A stretch of DNA of 64,000 nucleotides from Nocardioides antri (GTDB taxonomy: Bacteria > Actinomycetota > Actinomycetes > Propionibacteriales > Nocardioidaceae), in assembly GCF_008373765.1 (NCBI RefSeq), contig NZ_VUJW01000008.1, forward strand, positions 186,001 to 250,000, given 5' to 3'. The notes under the pieces are model-generated. The model searched no databases, was not told the origin of the DNA, and saw only the letters and a list, made by a program, of their open reading frames with translations. How positions within the stretch are numbered: the first letter of the stretch is position 1; each line of letters opens with the position of its first letter. The translations under genes were made by a program, and so were the position numbers. Of the stretch, positions 43,949-53,057 are shown piece after piece.

Positions 43949-44038
43949 TCAGCGGGGCCAACACATCATGCTGCGGGTACGCCCGAGGTCCACGTGGCGG
44001 CGTACCACGAGGAACTTGTGCGTTGCAGCAGAGACCAT
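43949..44038 (-). CDS. Leader peptide upstream of the sulfur operon (29 residues)
   Basis: A 29-codon frame, ATG 44038 to TGA 43949, 67 bp before the sulfite reductase start. Its second half reads VVRRHVDLGRTRSMMCWPR. The RRHVDL-x-R core with a Cys near the end is the pattern of short leader peptides known upstream of sulfur and cysteine genes in Streptomyces and mycobacteria. GAGACT lies exactly 7 bases before the ATG, and TTGTGG 18 bases further up, so it is probably made from a leaderless transcript. Ribosome stalling at scarce Cys could control the operon. It is too short to appear in a usual gene call. Confidence 0.7.
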   Translation of the reverse strand: MVSAATHKFLVVRRHVDLGRTRSMMCWPR

Positions 44039-44082
44039 GTCAACCAGTCTCAGTCCGCGGACGGAGCTTCCACAAATCGGGA

Positions 44083-44119
44083 TCTCATGATGTGGACGGA
44101 CGTCTCGCGATGCGGACGG
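44083..44119. promoter_or_regulatory. 17-bp direct repeat in the sir/glyA divergent region
   Basis: TCTCATGATGTGGACGG (44083-44099) and TCTCGCGATGCGGACGG (44103-44119), 14 of 17 bases equal, with 20-bp period (about two helical turns). They lie immediately upstream of the -35 of the leader-peptide promoter, the place for an activator, and 118 bp from the glyA start. Regulator unknown. Confidence 0.55.
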
Positions 44120-44236
44120 TGATCTCCGCCTTCCGCCGCGTGAACGCCGTTGTTGCGACGCACGTCACACGCAGTGCGGGCGGCTACGAACGGGGTCACA
44201 GTGATCGGAACGCCCGTCCCCCCTACGATCTTCCGC

Positions 44237-45691
44237 ATGAGCCCGGTCAACCCCAACTCCAGCAGCCTCGTCAGCAGTGCGTACCAGCAGGCGCTGGACG
44301 TGATCGCCTCTGTCGAGCCGCGGATCGCCGACGCCACCCGCCAGGAGCTCGCCGACCAGCGGGCGTCTCTGAAGCTCATCGCGAGCGAGAACTACGCGTC
44401 CCCGGCCGTGCTGTTGACCATGGGAACCTGGTTCAGCGACAAGTACGCCGAGGGCACGGTCGGCCACCGCTTCTACGCGGGCTGCCAGAACGTCGACACC
44501 GTCGAGGCGCTCGCCGCCGAGCACGCCCGCGAGCTGTTCGGGGCGGAGTACGCCTACGTCCAGCCGCACTCCGGCATCGATGCCAACCTCACCGCCTACT
44601 GGGCGATCCTGGCCCACCGGGTCGAGGGGCCGTGGCTGCAGAACGCCGGCGTCAAGAACATGAACGACCTGAGCGACGCCGACTGGGAGAAGCTGCGCCA
44701 CGAGCTCGGCAACCAGCGCCTGCTCGGCATGAGCCTGGACTCCGGCGGCCATCTCACCCACGGCTTCCGCCCGAACATCAGCGGCAAGATGTTCCACCAG
44801 CAGCAGTACGGCACCGACCCGGAGACCGGGCTGCTCGACTACGACGCCCTCCGCGCGAAGGCCAAGGAGTTCAAGCCGCTGATCCTGGTGGCGGGCTACT
44901 CCGCCTACCCGCGGCGCGTGAACTTCGCCAAGATGCGCGAGATCGCCGACGAGGTGGGCGCGACCCTGATGGTCGACATGGCGCACTTCGCCGGCCTGGT
45001 GGCGGGCAAGGTGTTCACCGGCGACGAGGACCCGGTCCCGCACGCCCACGTGGTCACCAGCACGTCCCACAAGTCGCTGCGCGGCCCGCGCGGCGGTTTC
45101 ATCCTCGCGACCGAGGAGTACGCCCCGAGCGTCGACCGCGGCTGCCCGATGGTCCTCGGTGGTCCGCTCTCGCACGTGATGGCGGCGAAGGCGGTGGCGT
45201 TCGCCGAGGCGCGGACCGCGGAGTTCCAGACCTACGCCCAGCAGATCGCCGACAACGCCAAGTCGCTGGCCGAGGGCTTCCTCAGCCGCGGCGGCAAGCT
45301 CGTCACCGGCGGCACCGACAACCACATCGTGCTGCTCGACGTGACGTCGTTCGGGCTGACCGGCCGCCAGGCGGAGTCGGCTCTCCTCGACGCCGGCGTC
45401 GTCACCAACCGCAACTCGGTCCCGGCCGACCCGAACGGCGCCTGGTACACCTCTGGCATCCGGCTCGGCACCCCGGCGCTGACCACCCGCGGCTTCGGGC
45501 ACGACGAGTTCGACCGGGTCGCCGAGCTGATCGTCCACGTCCTGCAGAACACCACCCCCGGCACGACCAAGGCGGGCGATCCGTCCAAGGCGTCGTACGT
45601 CCTGGCGGAGGGTGTGGCCGACAAGGTCAAGGACGCCTCGGTCGAGATGCTCGACAAGCACCCGCTCTACCCCGGGCTCGAGCTGGCCTGA
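44237..45691 (+). CDS. glyA: Serine hydroxymethyltransferase
   Basis: 484 residues, longer than the usual 420 because of an insert at about 130-170 ([32 protein letters not shown]), a form seen in some actinobacteria. The PLP-binding lysine is in [42 protein letters not shown] and [13 protein letters not shown] are standard. It converts serine and tetrahydrofolate to glycine and methylene-tetrahydrofolate. TACGAT ends 7 bases before ATG 44237 (leaderless). Confidence 0.95.
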   Translation: MSPVNPNSSSLVSSAYQQALDVIASVEPRIADATRQELADQRASLKLIASENYASPAVLLTMGTWFSDKYAEGTVGHRFYAGCQNVDTVEALAAEHARELFGAEYAYVQPHSGIDANLTAYWAILAHRVEGPWLQNAGVKNMNDLSDADWEKLRHELGNQRLLGMSLDSGGHLTHGFRPNISGKMFHQQQYGTDPETGLLDYDALRAKAKEFKPLILVAGYSAYPRRVNFAKMREIADEVGATLMVDMAHFAGLVAGKVFTGDEDPVPHAHVVTSTSHKSLRGPRGGFILATEEYAPSVDRGCPMVLGGPLSHVMAAKAVAFAEARTAEFQTYAQQIADNAKSLAEGFLSRGGKLVTGGTDNHIVLLDVTSFGLTGRQAESALLDAGVVTNRNSVPADPNGAWYTSGIRLGTPALTTRGFGHDEFDRVAELIVHVLQNTTPGTTKAGDPSKASYVLAEGVADKVKDASVEMLDKHPLYPGLELA

Positions 45692-45692
45692 G

Positions 45693-45717
45693 GTCCGCCC
45701 GCGGTCGTCAGGCGGAC
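45693..45717. terminator. Hairpin between convergent glyA and methyltransferase genes
   Basis: GTCCGCC (45693-45699), 11-base loop, GGCGGAC (45711-45717). A 7-bp GC stem right after the glyA stop, extending into the end of the opposite gene; likely a shared terminator. No T-run, as usual in such GC-rich genomes. Confidence 0.5.
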
Positions 45718-46451
45718 TTGCGCCAGACCGACACGTGCTTCGTGCTCTCGCCGGTGAAGGGGCTGCGGTCCCAGTCGGCGTAGCGCGCCTCCGGCTCCAT
45801 GCCGGCGATCCGCGCCATCAGGTCGAGCTCGGCCGGCCAGGCGTACCGGAAGTCGCCGGCGTCGCGCCGCCAGGTCCCGTCCGCGGTGCGGGTGAAGTGA
45901 TGGGACGTCGACCGCTGCGTGGCGAGGTCGAACGTGTCGAACCCGACGTGGGCGTCTGAGACGTCGAACGGGACGGCTCCCTGCGTCGGTGGGAGCCGCC
46001 GGAGCGGGGGAACCCCGACCTCGACCAGGAACCTGCCGCCGGGAGCTAGGTGTCGCGCGGCGTTGACGAAGCACGCGACCTGCTCGTCCTGGGTGAGGAG
46101 GTTCGAGATCGTGTTGTAGACGAGGTAGACGAGCGAGAACGAACCGGCACCGTCGACGACAGTCGTCGCCATGTCGCCGATCGTCACCGGGAGCCGGGCC
46201 TCGTCGACCTTGGCGCGCAGCCGCTCCGCCATCGGCGCGGACAGCTCGATCCCGGTGACGGGCACCCCGCGCTCCCGCAGCGGTACGCCGACCCGGCCGG
46301 TCCCGATCGCCAGCTCCAGCGCCGGTCCGTCGCCCGCGAGCTCCGCGAGCAGGTCCACCGTCGGCGCGAGCACCTCGGGCGCGAACATCGCCGCGTCCTC
46401 CTCGTCGTAGCGCGCCGCGGTCGCGGCGCTCCACACCTTGCTGCTGGTCAC
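45708..46451 (-). CDS. SAM-dependent methyltransferase, class I
   Basis: 247 residues. Motif I ALELAIGTGRVGVPL, acidic motif VTGIELSAPMAERLR, motif III region ARHLAPGGRFLVEVGVPPL. Substrate unknown. GTG 46451 is chosen as the first start before the conserved SKVWSAATAARYDEEDAAMF; longer forms would overlap the upstream gene. It lies 62 bp downstream of the 148-residue hypothetical gene on the same strand. Confidence 0.8.
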   Translation of the reverse strand: MTSSKVWSAATAARYDEEDAAMFAPEVLAPTVDLLAELAGDGPALELAIGTGRVGVPLRERGVPVTGIELSAPMAERLRAKVDEARLPVTIGDMATTVVDGAGSFSLVYLVYNTISNLLTQDEQVACFVNAARHLAPGGRFLVEVGVPPLRRLPPTQGAVPFDVSDAHVGFDTFDLATQRSTSHHFTRTADGTWRRDAGDFRYAWPAELDLMARIAGMEPEARYADWDRSPFTGESTKHVSVWRKSA

Positions 46452-46513
46452 GGTCCACCACCCTGGTCCGCCGGCAGCCAGGCTGTCGACCGAGTTTCCG
46501 CCCGCCGCATCGC

Positions 46514-46960
46514 TCAGGCGGATCGCGTGCGGGGGAGGATCTCGTCCATCGGCGCGGGGATGATCGCGGTGTCGGTGGCGACATGGAGCAGCTCCAGGCG
46601 CACGTCGGCGGCCCGGGCCGCGGCATAGAGCTCGCGGCACATCCCGCGGTCGTCCTCGGACAGTCCGCCACCACCGGGCCGCGCGAGCATCAGCGCCACG
46701 CTGCACGCGTCGCCGCCGAGACCGCTGACGAGCATCGCGAGGAGCTCGACGAAGCGGGCCGCGTCGTCAGCGCCGAAGGCGGTGGGCATCTCGTCGAGCT
46801 CGACGACGTTGGGGTGCGGACGGCCGTCGGGGTCGACGAGCACGAAGTACATCCGGCGGGTGTGCCAGCCGAGGGGCTCGATGATGGTCCGCCACATCGT
46901 GGTGACGTCGGCATCGGTCGTGAGGACGGGGAAGTGAGGCTCCCGAGAAGGTTTCGTCAT
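46514..46960 (-). CDS. Hypothetical protein, 148 residues
   Basis: An alpha/beta protein with no motif I can name: TTMWRTIIEPLGWHTRRMYF, VLVDPDGRPHPNVVELDEMP, FVELLAMLVSGLGGDACSVA, LARPGGGGLSEDDRGMCREL. The last part resembles the conserved segment of small actinobacterial proteins that report on replies to phage or growth state, but I cannot place it. Codon use is normal. Possibly co-transcribed with the methyltransferase. Confidence 0.6.
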   Translation of the reverse strand: MTKPSREPHFPVLTTDADVTTMWRTIIEPLGWHTRRMYFVLVDPDGRPHPNVVELDEMPTAFGADDAARFVELLAMLVSGLGGDACSVALMLARPGGGGLSEDDRGMCRELYAAARAADVRLELLHVATDTAIIPAPMDEILPRTRSA

Positions 46961-47042
46961 GGCGTCATCGTGTCCCTCTCGACCGACGTACGGGAGACCC
47001 TCCGACCCGGCCTGTGGATAACGGCTGGCTGGCCTGTGTGGG

Positions 47043-47735
47043 TCAGCGCCAGTGGTAGGCGACCTCGGGGCGGCCGCCGCCTCCGCCGTACCTCGGCTGC
47101 CGCTCGGCGAGGCCGACGCCGGCGAGGTGCTCGAGGTAGCGCCGGGCGGTGACCCGGGAGATCCCGACCGCTGTCGCCGCCTCGCTGGCGGACATGCCCT
47201 CCGCCGCGTCGCGCACGGCAGTGGTGACGTCGCGCAGGGTCTCGGCGCTCATCCCCTTCGGCAGCGGCGCTGTGCCGGTGGGCCGGAGCGAGCCGAGCAG
47301 CCGGTCGACCTCGTCCTGGACGACCTCCCGCGGCGTGGCCGCGAACTGCTCCCGGTAGGCGGCGTACTGCTCGAGCTTGGAGCGGAACGTCGCGAACGTG
47401 AACGGCTTCAGCAGGTAGAGGACCACCCCCTGGGCGACGGCGTGCCGCACCACGTCGGTGTCGCGGGCCGCGGTCACCGCGATCACGTCGCAGAGGTGAC
47501 CGGCGGCGCGCACGCCATTGAGCAGCCCGAGGCCGTGGCCGTCGGGGAGGTTCATGTCGAGCAGCAGCAGGTCGACCGGGCGACCGCGGCCCCGTTCCGC
47601 GTCGAGGAGCCGCATGGTGTCGGCCACCGAGTGCGCGACGCCGGCGACCTCGAAGCCGAGCACGCGGGCGACGTACGACGCATGCGCCTCGGCCACCCGC
47701 ACCTCGTCCTCCACGACGAGCACCCGCGCCGTCAC
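47043..47735 (-). CDS. Response regulator of the CitB/DcuR/DctR type
   Basis: 230 residues. Receiver domain with phospho-acceptor Asp in LLLLDMNLPDGHGLGLL, and Lys in LYLLKPFTFATF; C-terminal helix-turn-helix in GMSASEAATAVGISRVTARR and YLEHLAGVGLAERQPRYGG. This family responds to C4-dicarboxylates or citrate. GTG 47735 overlaps the kinase stop by 4 bp. The divergent dicarboxylate transporter gene is the likely target. Confidence 0.88.
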   Translation of the reverse strand: MTARVLVVEDEVRVAEAHASYVARVLGFEVAGVAHSVADTMRLLDAERGRGRPVDLLLLDMNLPDGHGLGLLNGVRAAGHLCDVIAVTAARDTDVVRHAVAQGVVLYLLKPFTFATFRSKLEQYAAYREQFAATPREVVQDEVDRLLGSLRPTGTAPLPKGMSAETLRDVTTAVRDAAEGMSASEAATAVGISRVTARRYLEHLAGVGLAERQPRYGGGGGRPEVAYHWR

Positions 47736-49321
47736 GACGGCTCCTGGGGCCGCAGCGTCACCGTGAACCGCGCCCCGCCGAGCGCGGACCGGCCGACGGT
47801 CACGTCGCCGCGGTGCCGCCGCGCGACCTGTACGACGAGCGCAAGCCCGAGCCCGCGGCCCGTGCCGGGCGCGGCCTTGGTCGTCCACCCGCGCTCGAGC
47901 ACCCGGGCGGCGTCCTCGTCGTCGAGGCCCGGGCCGCTGTCGTCGACCGTGATGACCAGCGACTGCCCGTCCCGCTCCAGGTGCACGGTCACCCGGCGCT
48001 CCTCGGCGTCGGCGACCGCGTCGAACGCGTTGTCGACGAGGTTGCCGAGCACCGTCACGACGTCCCGGCGCGGGACCTCGCCGGTGTCGGCGACGCTGCC
48101 GGTGATCGCGAGGTCGATGCCACGCTCGGTCGCCTCCGCCGACTTGCCGAGCAGCAGCGCGGCCACCACCGGGTCGTCCACCGCGCCGACCACCCGGTCG
48201 GCCAGCAGCTGGGCGACCTGGAGCTCCTCGGTGGCGAAGTCCACGGCCTCGTCCGGCCGCCCCATCTCGATCAGGGACACCACCGTGTGGAGCCGGTTGG
48301 CGGACTCGTGGTTCTGCGAGCGGAGCGACTCCGTGAGCCGCCGGACCACGTCCAGCTCACCGGTCACCGAGCGCAGCTCGGTGTGGTCGCGCAGGCTCAC
48401 CACCGAGCCCACCTCGCGGCCGTCCCACCGCGCCGGCGCGGTGGAGACGACGAGCATCCGGTCCCCGGCGAGGTAGAGGTCGTCGGACTCTGCGGTCCGG
48501 CCGAGCGCGGCCGCGACCAGGCCGGGCGCGAGGCCCAGCTCGCCGACCTGGCGGCCGACGACGTCGTCCGGCAGCTCGAGAAGGCGCCGGGCCTCGTCGT
48601 TCGCGAGCTCGACGCGACCGTCCGGGCCGAGCAGCAGGAGGCCCTCCCGGACCGCGTGGAGGACCGCCGAGTAGTACTCGTACATCCGCGCGATCTCACG
48701 CTCGCCCATCCCGTGCGTCATCCGCCGCAGCCGCCGGCTCACCAGCCCGGCGCCGACGAGACCGACGGCGAGCACCGCGGCCGCGCAAAGCAGGATCACC
48801 AGCACGTCGCGACGCAGCTCGCGGTTGAGGTCGCTGACCGTGATGCCGACCGAGACCAGCGCGACGACCTCGTCACCGTCGCGGACCGGCACGACCGCGC
48901 GGACCGAAGGGCCGAGGGTGCCGATGAACTCCTGCGTGAAGACCTCGCCCTCCGGCGCGCTCCCGAGGTCGCCGACGAACGGCTTGCCGATGTTGTCCGG
49001 GTTGGGATGGGTGTAGCGCGTGCGGTCCAGCGCCATCACCACGACGAAGTCGGTGTCGGTGTCGACCCGCACCTGCTCGGCGTACGGCTGGAGGACCGAG
49101 GTGGGGTCGGGGGACTGGACCGCGGCGCGGACGGTGGGGGCGTCGGCCACCGCCTCGGCCACGGCCACAGCGCGGTCGGTGGCGTGGTCGCGCACGTCCC
49201 GGCGCGCGTCGTACGCCGTCAACGCGATCGCGGTCGCGACCAGGACGACGACCACCCCGACCTGCAGCAGCAGGACCTGCCGGGCGACCGAGATGTCGGT
49301 CAGGAAGCGGGGGCGACGCAC
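47732..49321 (-). CDS. Sensor histidine kinase of the CitA/DcuS type
   Basis: 529 residues. Membrane helix at about 15-35, periplasmic PAS-like sensor (about 40-175; DFVVVMALDRTRYTHPNPDN, IGKPFVGDLGSA), second helix near 180-200, cytoplasmic PAS (VREGLLLLGPDGRVELANDE), phospho-acceptor His in LRSQNHESANRLHTVVSLIE, and HATPase (GNLVDNAFDAV, DDSGPGLDDEDAARVLERGW). It senses small carboxylates such as malate or citrate. GACAAT lies 6 bases before GTG 49321. Confidence 0.9.
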   Translation of the reverse strand: MRRPRFLTDISVARQVLLLQVGVVVVLVATAIALTAYDARRDVRDHATDRAVAVAEAVADAPTVRAAVQSPDPTSVLQPYAEQVRVDTDTDFVVVMALDRTRYTHPNPDNIGKPFVGDLGSAPEGEVFTQEFIGTLGPSVRAVVPVRDGDEVVALVSVGITVSDLNRELRRDVLVILLCAAAVLAVGLVGAGLVSRRLRRMTHGMGEREIARMYEYYSAVLHAVREGLLLLGPDGRVELANDEARRLLELPDDVVGRQVGELGLAPGLVAAALGRTAESDDLYLAGDRMLVVSTAPARWDGREVGSVVSLRDHTELRSVTGELDVVRRLTESLRSQNHESANRLHTVVSLIEMGRPDEAVDFATEELQVAQLLADRVVGAVDDPVVAALLLGKSAEATERGIDLAITGSVADTGEVPRRDVVTVLGNLVDNAFDAVADAEERRVTVHLERDGQSLVITVDDSGPGLDDEDAARVLERGWTTKAAPGTGRGLGLALVVQVARRHRGDVTVGRSALGGARFTVTLRPQEPS

Positions 49322-49361
49322 TCCGTCATTGTCACGCAGGTCGGGGCCGGTGATGTGGCGG

Positions 49362-49401
49362 GCGTCACGAACACAACGAACGCAACGGTGACGCAGGTCA
49401 C
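49362..49401. promoter_or_regulatory. Inverted repeats in the dctA/kinase divergent region
   Basis: GCGTCAC (49362-49368) and GTGACGC (49388-49394) are perfect 7-bp arms; GTGAC-GCAG-GTCAC (49388-49401) is a second, overlapping palindrome. The string GTCACGCAGGTC also occurs at 49331-49342. These are candidate binding sites for the DctR-like regulator. Confidence 0.45.
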
Positions 49402-49457
49402 TCCGCTCGGGACAGTCGGGGAAAGCCGGGACCGCCGGCACCCCCAGGAGGTCAACC

Positions 49458-50849
49458 ATGAGCAACCAGCTCGCCACCCCACCCGCAGCAGCGGGCCGTC
49501 GGGCCCGCCGGGACCGAACCCACTACCTCTACGTCGCCGTCATCGTCGCCGTCGCCGCCGGCATCGCCGTCGGGTTGGCGGCGCCGTCGTTCGCCGTCGA
49601 GCTCAAGCCGCTGGGCCAGGCATTCGTGGCCCTGATCAAGATGATGATCCAGCCGGTCATCTTCTGCACGATCGTCCTCGGAGTCGGCTCCGTGCGCAGT
49701 GCCGCCCGGGTCGGCAAGGTCGGCGGTCTCGCCATGCTCTACTTCGTGGTCATGTCGACCGCGGCGCTCGCGATCGGCCTGGTCGTCGGCAACGTGCTCA
49801 ACCCCGGCGGTGGGCTGCACATCACCGAGGAGACGGCGTCCGCCGGCGCCGAGCAGGCGGCCGAGACCGGCCACGCCAGCACGACCGACTTCCTGCTCGG
49901 CATCGTGCCCGACTCGATGCTGTCGGCCCTCACCTCCGGCGAGGTCCTGCAGACCCTGCTGATCGCGCTCCTCGTCGGCTTCGCCCTCCAGGCGATGGGC
50001 TCGGCGGGCGAGCCGGTGCTCCGCGGCGTCGGGCACCTCCAGCGGCTGGTGTTCCGGGTGCTCGCGATGATCATGTGGGTCGCTCCGGTGGGTGCGTTCG
50101 GTGCGATCGCCGGCGTCGTCGGCGAGACCGGCCTCGACGCTCTCAAGAGCCTTGCGGTGCTGATGATCGGGTTCTACGCGACTTGCGCGGTGTTCGTGTT
50201 CGTGCTGCTCGGCGCGATCCTGAAGCTCGCGACGGGCGTCAACCTCTTCTCGCTGCTGCGCTACCTCGGCCGTGAGTTCCTGCTGATCCTGTCGACGTCG
50301 TCGTCCGAGTCCGCGCTGCCCCGCCTGATCGCGAAGATGGAGCACGCGGGCGTCGACCGGCCGACCGTCGGCGTGGTGGTGCCGACCGGCTACTCGTTCA
50401 ACCTCGACGGCACCGCGATCTACCTGACGATGGCCTCGCTCTTCATCGCGACCGCGATGGGGTCTCCGCTGTCGATCGGGGAGCAGATCTCGCTCCTGCT
50501 GTTCATGATGATCGCGTCCAAGGGTGCTGCCGGTGTCACCGGCGCGGGGATGGCAACCCTCGCGGGCGGCCTGAGCTCGCACCGTCCCGACCTGGTGGAC
50601 GGCGTCGGCCTCATCGTCGGCATCGACCGGTTCATGTCGGAGTGCCGCGCGCTGACCAACTTCGCCGGCAACGCGGTGGCCACCGTCCTCATCGGCCACT
50701 GGACCGGCGGTGTGGACCGCGCCCAGCTCGACCGGGTGCTGGCCGGCGACGACCCGTTCGACGAGACCACGATGGTCGACGACCACGGTGACACGGCTCC
50801 CGAGGAGGCGCAGCGCGACTCCTCCGAGAAGGCGCCCGCCCTGGTGTGA
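49458..50849 (+). CDS. dctA: C4-dicarboxylate transporter, DctA/GltP family (DAACS)
   Basis: 463 residues, about eight membrane helices plus two re-entrant loops. Signature residues: LILSTSSSESALPRLIAKME, GYSFNLDGTAIYLTMASLFI, KGAAGVTGAGMATLAGGL. It imports succinate, fumarate or malate with protons or sodium. Glutamate is the related alternative; the CitA/DcuS-type sensor next door favours dicarboxylates. AGGAGG precedes ATG 49458. Terminator follows. Confidence 0.9.
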   Translation: MSNQLATPPAAAGRRARRDRTHYLYVAVIVAVAAGIAVGLAAPSFAVELKPLGQAFVALIKMMIQPVIFCTIVLGVGSVRSAARVGKVGGLAMLYFVVMSTAALAIGLVVGNVLNPGGGLHITEETASAGAEQAAETGHASTTDFLLGIVPDSMLSALTSGEVLQTLLIALLVGFALQAMGSAGEPVLRGVGHLQRLVFRVLAMIMWVAPVGAFGAIAGVVGETGLDALKSLAVLMIGFYATCAVFVFVLLGAILKLATGVNLFSLLRYLGREFLLILSTSSSESALPRLIAKMEHAGVDRPTVGVVVPTGYSFNLDGTAIYLTMASLFIATAMGSPLSIGEQISLLLFMMIASKGAAGVTGAGMATLAGGLSSHRPDLVDGVGLIVGIDRFMSECRALTNFAGNAVATVLIGHWTGGVDRAQLDRVLAGDDPFDETTMVDDHGDTAPEEAQRDSSEKAPALV

Positions 50850-50860
50850 CGCTGACGACG

Positions 50861-50897
50861 CCGGGAGCCGGACCACGCGCGGCGTGGCGGCTCCCGG
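50861..50897 (+). terminator. Long hairpin terminator after dctA
   Basis: CCGGGAGCCG (50861-50870), GA bulge, CCACGC, loop GCG, GCGTGG, CGGCTCCCGG (50888-50897): a 16-bp stem, 12 bp after the dctA stop. No T-run. Confidence 0.75.
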
Positions 50898-50923
50898 TGT
50901 CGCGTGCGACTACGGTTGCGGCC

Positions 50924-51913
50924 ATGAGCGCCGAGGACCCGGGCGCCGGGGGAGTCCCGTCGCCGCAGCCCTGGCACCGGCGCTTCCTGCACCTGGTCTG
51001 GCGCCTGGTCGTCACCACGGTGGGCTCGTGTCTGAGATACCGCGTCACCGGCCTGGCCGCCGAGGGCGCGTTCTTCGCGGTGCTCTCAGTGCCGCCGCTG
51101 ATCTTCGCGCTCATCGGGGGCGTCGGCTACGTCTCGGAGAACTTCACCGCGGGTCAGATCGAGGACATCCGCGAGGCGGTGCTCGAGCTCTTCTCCACGT
51201 TCCTGACCGACCGTGCGGTCAACAAGGTCATCGAGCCGACGCTCAACCAGGTGCTCCGTGGCGGCCGGTTCGACGTCATCTCGATCGGCTTCGTGCTGTC
51301 GCTGTGGTCGGGCTCGCGCGCGCTCAACGTCTTCGTCGACACCATCACGATCATGCACGGCCTCGGCGGGAGCCGGGGGATCGTCAAGACCCGGGCACTG
51401 TCATTCGTCCTCTACATCCTGGCGCTGATCACCGGCGCGGTCTCCATCCCGCTGGTGCTCGCGGGGCCGACCCTGGTCCGCGACTGGCTCCCGGAGCGGG
51501 CCGAGTTCCTGATGACCTTCTACTGGCCCACGATCATCGTCATCTGCATCTGCTTCCTCGCGACGCTCTACCACGTCTCGGTGCCGGTCCGGACGAACTG
51601 GAGCTTCAACCTCCCTGGCGCCACGTTCTCATTGGTCGCCTGGATCCTCGGCTCCTACGTCCTGCGCTGGTTCCTCACCGTGACGGCCGCTGACTCCCGC
51701 TCCATCTACGGTCCGCTCGCCGCGCCGATCGCGGTGCTCCTGTGGCTCTACCTCCTGGCGCTGGCCGTGCTGATCGGTGCCGCGGTCAACGCCGCGTTCG
51801 ACGCCGTCTTCCCGCAGGAGGTGACCACCCGCGCCCGGCGGGAGCTGGTCACCCGCCTCCGCAGCCGGGTGACGCAGGCGAGGGAGCGCGGCGCACAGGT
51901 CGACGTCGACTAG
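50924..51913 (+). CDS. YihY/BrkB-family membrane protein
   Basis: 329 residues, six membrane helices. GLAAEGAFFAVLSVPPLIFA, LSLWSGSRALNVFVDTITIM and the late SIYGPLAAPIAVLLWLYLLA are typical of the YihY/BrkB family. Its role is unclear; older annotation as RNase BN is wrong. TACGGT ends 7 bases before ATG 50924 (leaderless). Its TAG stop codon forms the first three bases of the next promoter's -10 box. Confidence 0.88.
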   Translation: MSAEDPGAGGVPSPQPWHRRFLHLVWRLVVTTVGSCLRYRVTGLAAEGAFFAVLSVPPLIFALIGGVGYVSENFTAGQIEDIREAVLELFSTFLTDRAVNKVIEPTLNQVLRGGRFDVISIGFVLSLWSGSRALNVFVDTITIMHGLGGSRGIVKTRALSFVLYILALITGAVSIPLVLAGPTLVRDWLPERAEFLMTFYWPTIIVICICFLATLYHVSVPVRTNWSFNLPGATFSLVAWILGSYVLRWFLTVTAADSRSIYGPLAAPIAVLLWLYLLALAVLIGAAVNAAFDAVFPQEVTTRARRELVTRLRSRVTQARERGAQVDVD

Positions 51914-51923
51914 ATTCGCCGCT

Positions 51924-53045
51924 GTGCGCGCCCCTCTGTCCCCGGACGCCGACCAGGCCACGAGCCTGGTCGCGCTGCCGGAGCGCGAGCGCTCGCCGTG
52001 GTGGGAGCTCGGCCGGCGGATCCTCGCCGCGTTCGGCATCCTGGCCGGCACGGTCGTCCTCGTGATGATCGACCGGGGCGGCTACCGCGACTCCGGCGAC
52101 GCCACCACCGCCAACCCGTTCGGCACGGTCTCGCTGGTCGACGCGATCTACTACACGACGGTCACCCTCAGCACGACCGGGTACGGCGACATCGCGCCCG
52201 TGTCCGACCAGGCCCGCCTGGTGAACGCCTTCGTCATCACGCCGGCCCGCATCGCGTTCCTGGTGCTGCTGATCGGCACCACGCTCGAGGTGCTGGCACA
52301 GCGCGGCCGCGAGATGTTCCGCATCGCCCGTTGGAGGAAGCACATGGGACACCACGTCGTCGTCATCGGATACGGCACCAAGGGCCGCAGCGCCGTCGAC
52401 ACCCTCGTCAACAACGGGCTCGACCGCGAGAGCGTGGTCGTCGTCGACCCCAGCCCCGAGGCTCTCGCCGAGGCCCACGCCGACCAGCTCGCCGTCGTGA
52501 CGGGGGATGCGACCCGACGAGAGGTGCTCCGCCGGGCCGGCGTGGCCACCGCCGACCAGGTGATCGTCACGACCGACCGTGACGACACCAACGTGCTCGC
52601 CACCCTCACCGTGCGGCAGCTCAACCCCGACACGTTCATCGTCGCGGCCGTCCGGGAGCAGGAGAACGCCCCGCTGATCCGGCAGTCCGGCGCCAACTCG
52701 GTCATCATCTCCGCCGACGCCGTCGGCCGGCTGCTCGGCCTCTCGACGCTCTCGCCCACCCTCGGCACGGTGATGGAGGACCTGCTCACCTACGGAGGAG
52801 AGGGTCTGGAGGTCGCCGAGCGTGAGCTGCTGGTCAACGAGGTCGGTGTGCCGCCGCAGTCACTGCCGGACCAGGTGATCGCCGTCGTGCGGGACGAGAA
52901 GGTCTACCGCTACTTCGACCCGGTCGTGACCCTGCTGGCGCGCGGCGACCGGCTGGTCGTCGTACGTCCGGCGAAGGAGCTGCCGTGGGCCCCGCGGCCG
53001 GGCACGCACAACGAGGACTTCGCCAGCGACGACCACGAGGACTGA
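51924..53045 (+). CDS. Potassium channel with TrkA-N (RCK) domains
   Basis: 373 residues. Two membrane helices flank the pore loop YYTTVTLSTTGYGDIAPVSD with selectivity filter TTGYGD. Then a TrkA-N nucleotide-binding domain (HHVVVIGYGTKGRSAVDTLV, VVVVDPSPEALAEA) and a TrkA-C domain at about 285-350. It is a Kch/MthK-like ligand-gated K+ channel. TAGATT (51911-51916), 7 bases before GTG 51924, overlaps the upstream stop codon. Confidence 0.9.
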   Translation: MRAPLSPDADQATSLVALPERERSPWWELGRRILAAFGILAGTVVLVMIDRGGYRDSGDATTANPFGTVSLVDAIYYTTVTLSTTGYGDIAPVSDQARLVNAFVITPARIAFLVLLIGTTLEVLAQRGREMFRIARWRKHMGHHVVVIGYGTKGRSAVDTLVNNGLDRESVVVVDPSPEALAEAHADQLAVVTGDATRREVLRRAGVATADQVIVTTDRDDTNVLATLTVRQLNPDTFIVAAVREQENAPLIRQSGANSVIISADAVGRLLGLSTLSPTLGTVMEDLLTYGGEGLEVAERELLVNEVGVPPQSLPDQVIAVVRDEKVYRYFDPVVTLLARGDRLVVVRPAKELPWAPRPGTHNEDFASDDHED

Positions 53046-53057
53046 GGACCGGGCCGG

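Noticed and set aside
43841-44122. 93-codon plus-strand frame in the sir/glyA gap
   Set aside because: No start signal, no domain, and it is antisense to the better-supported leader peptide.
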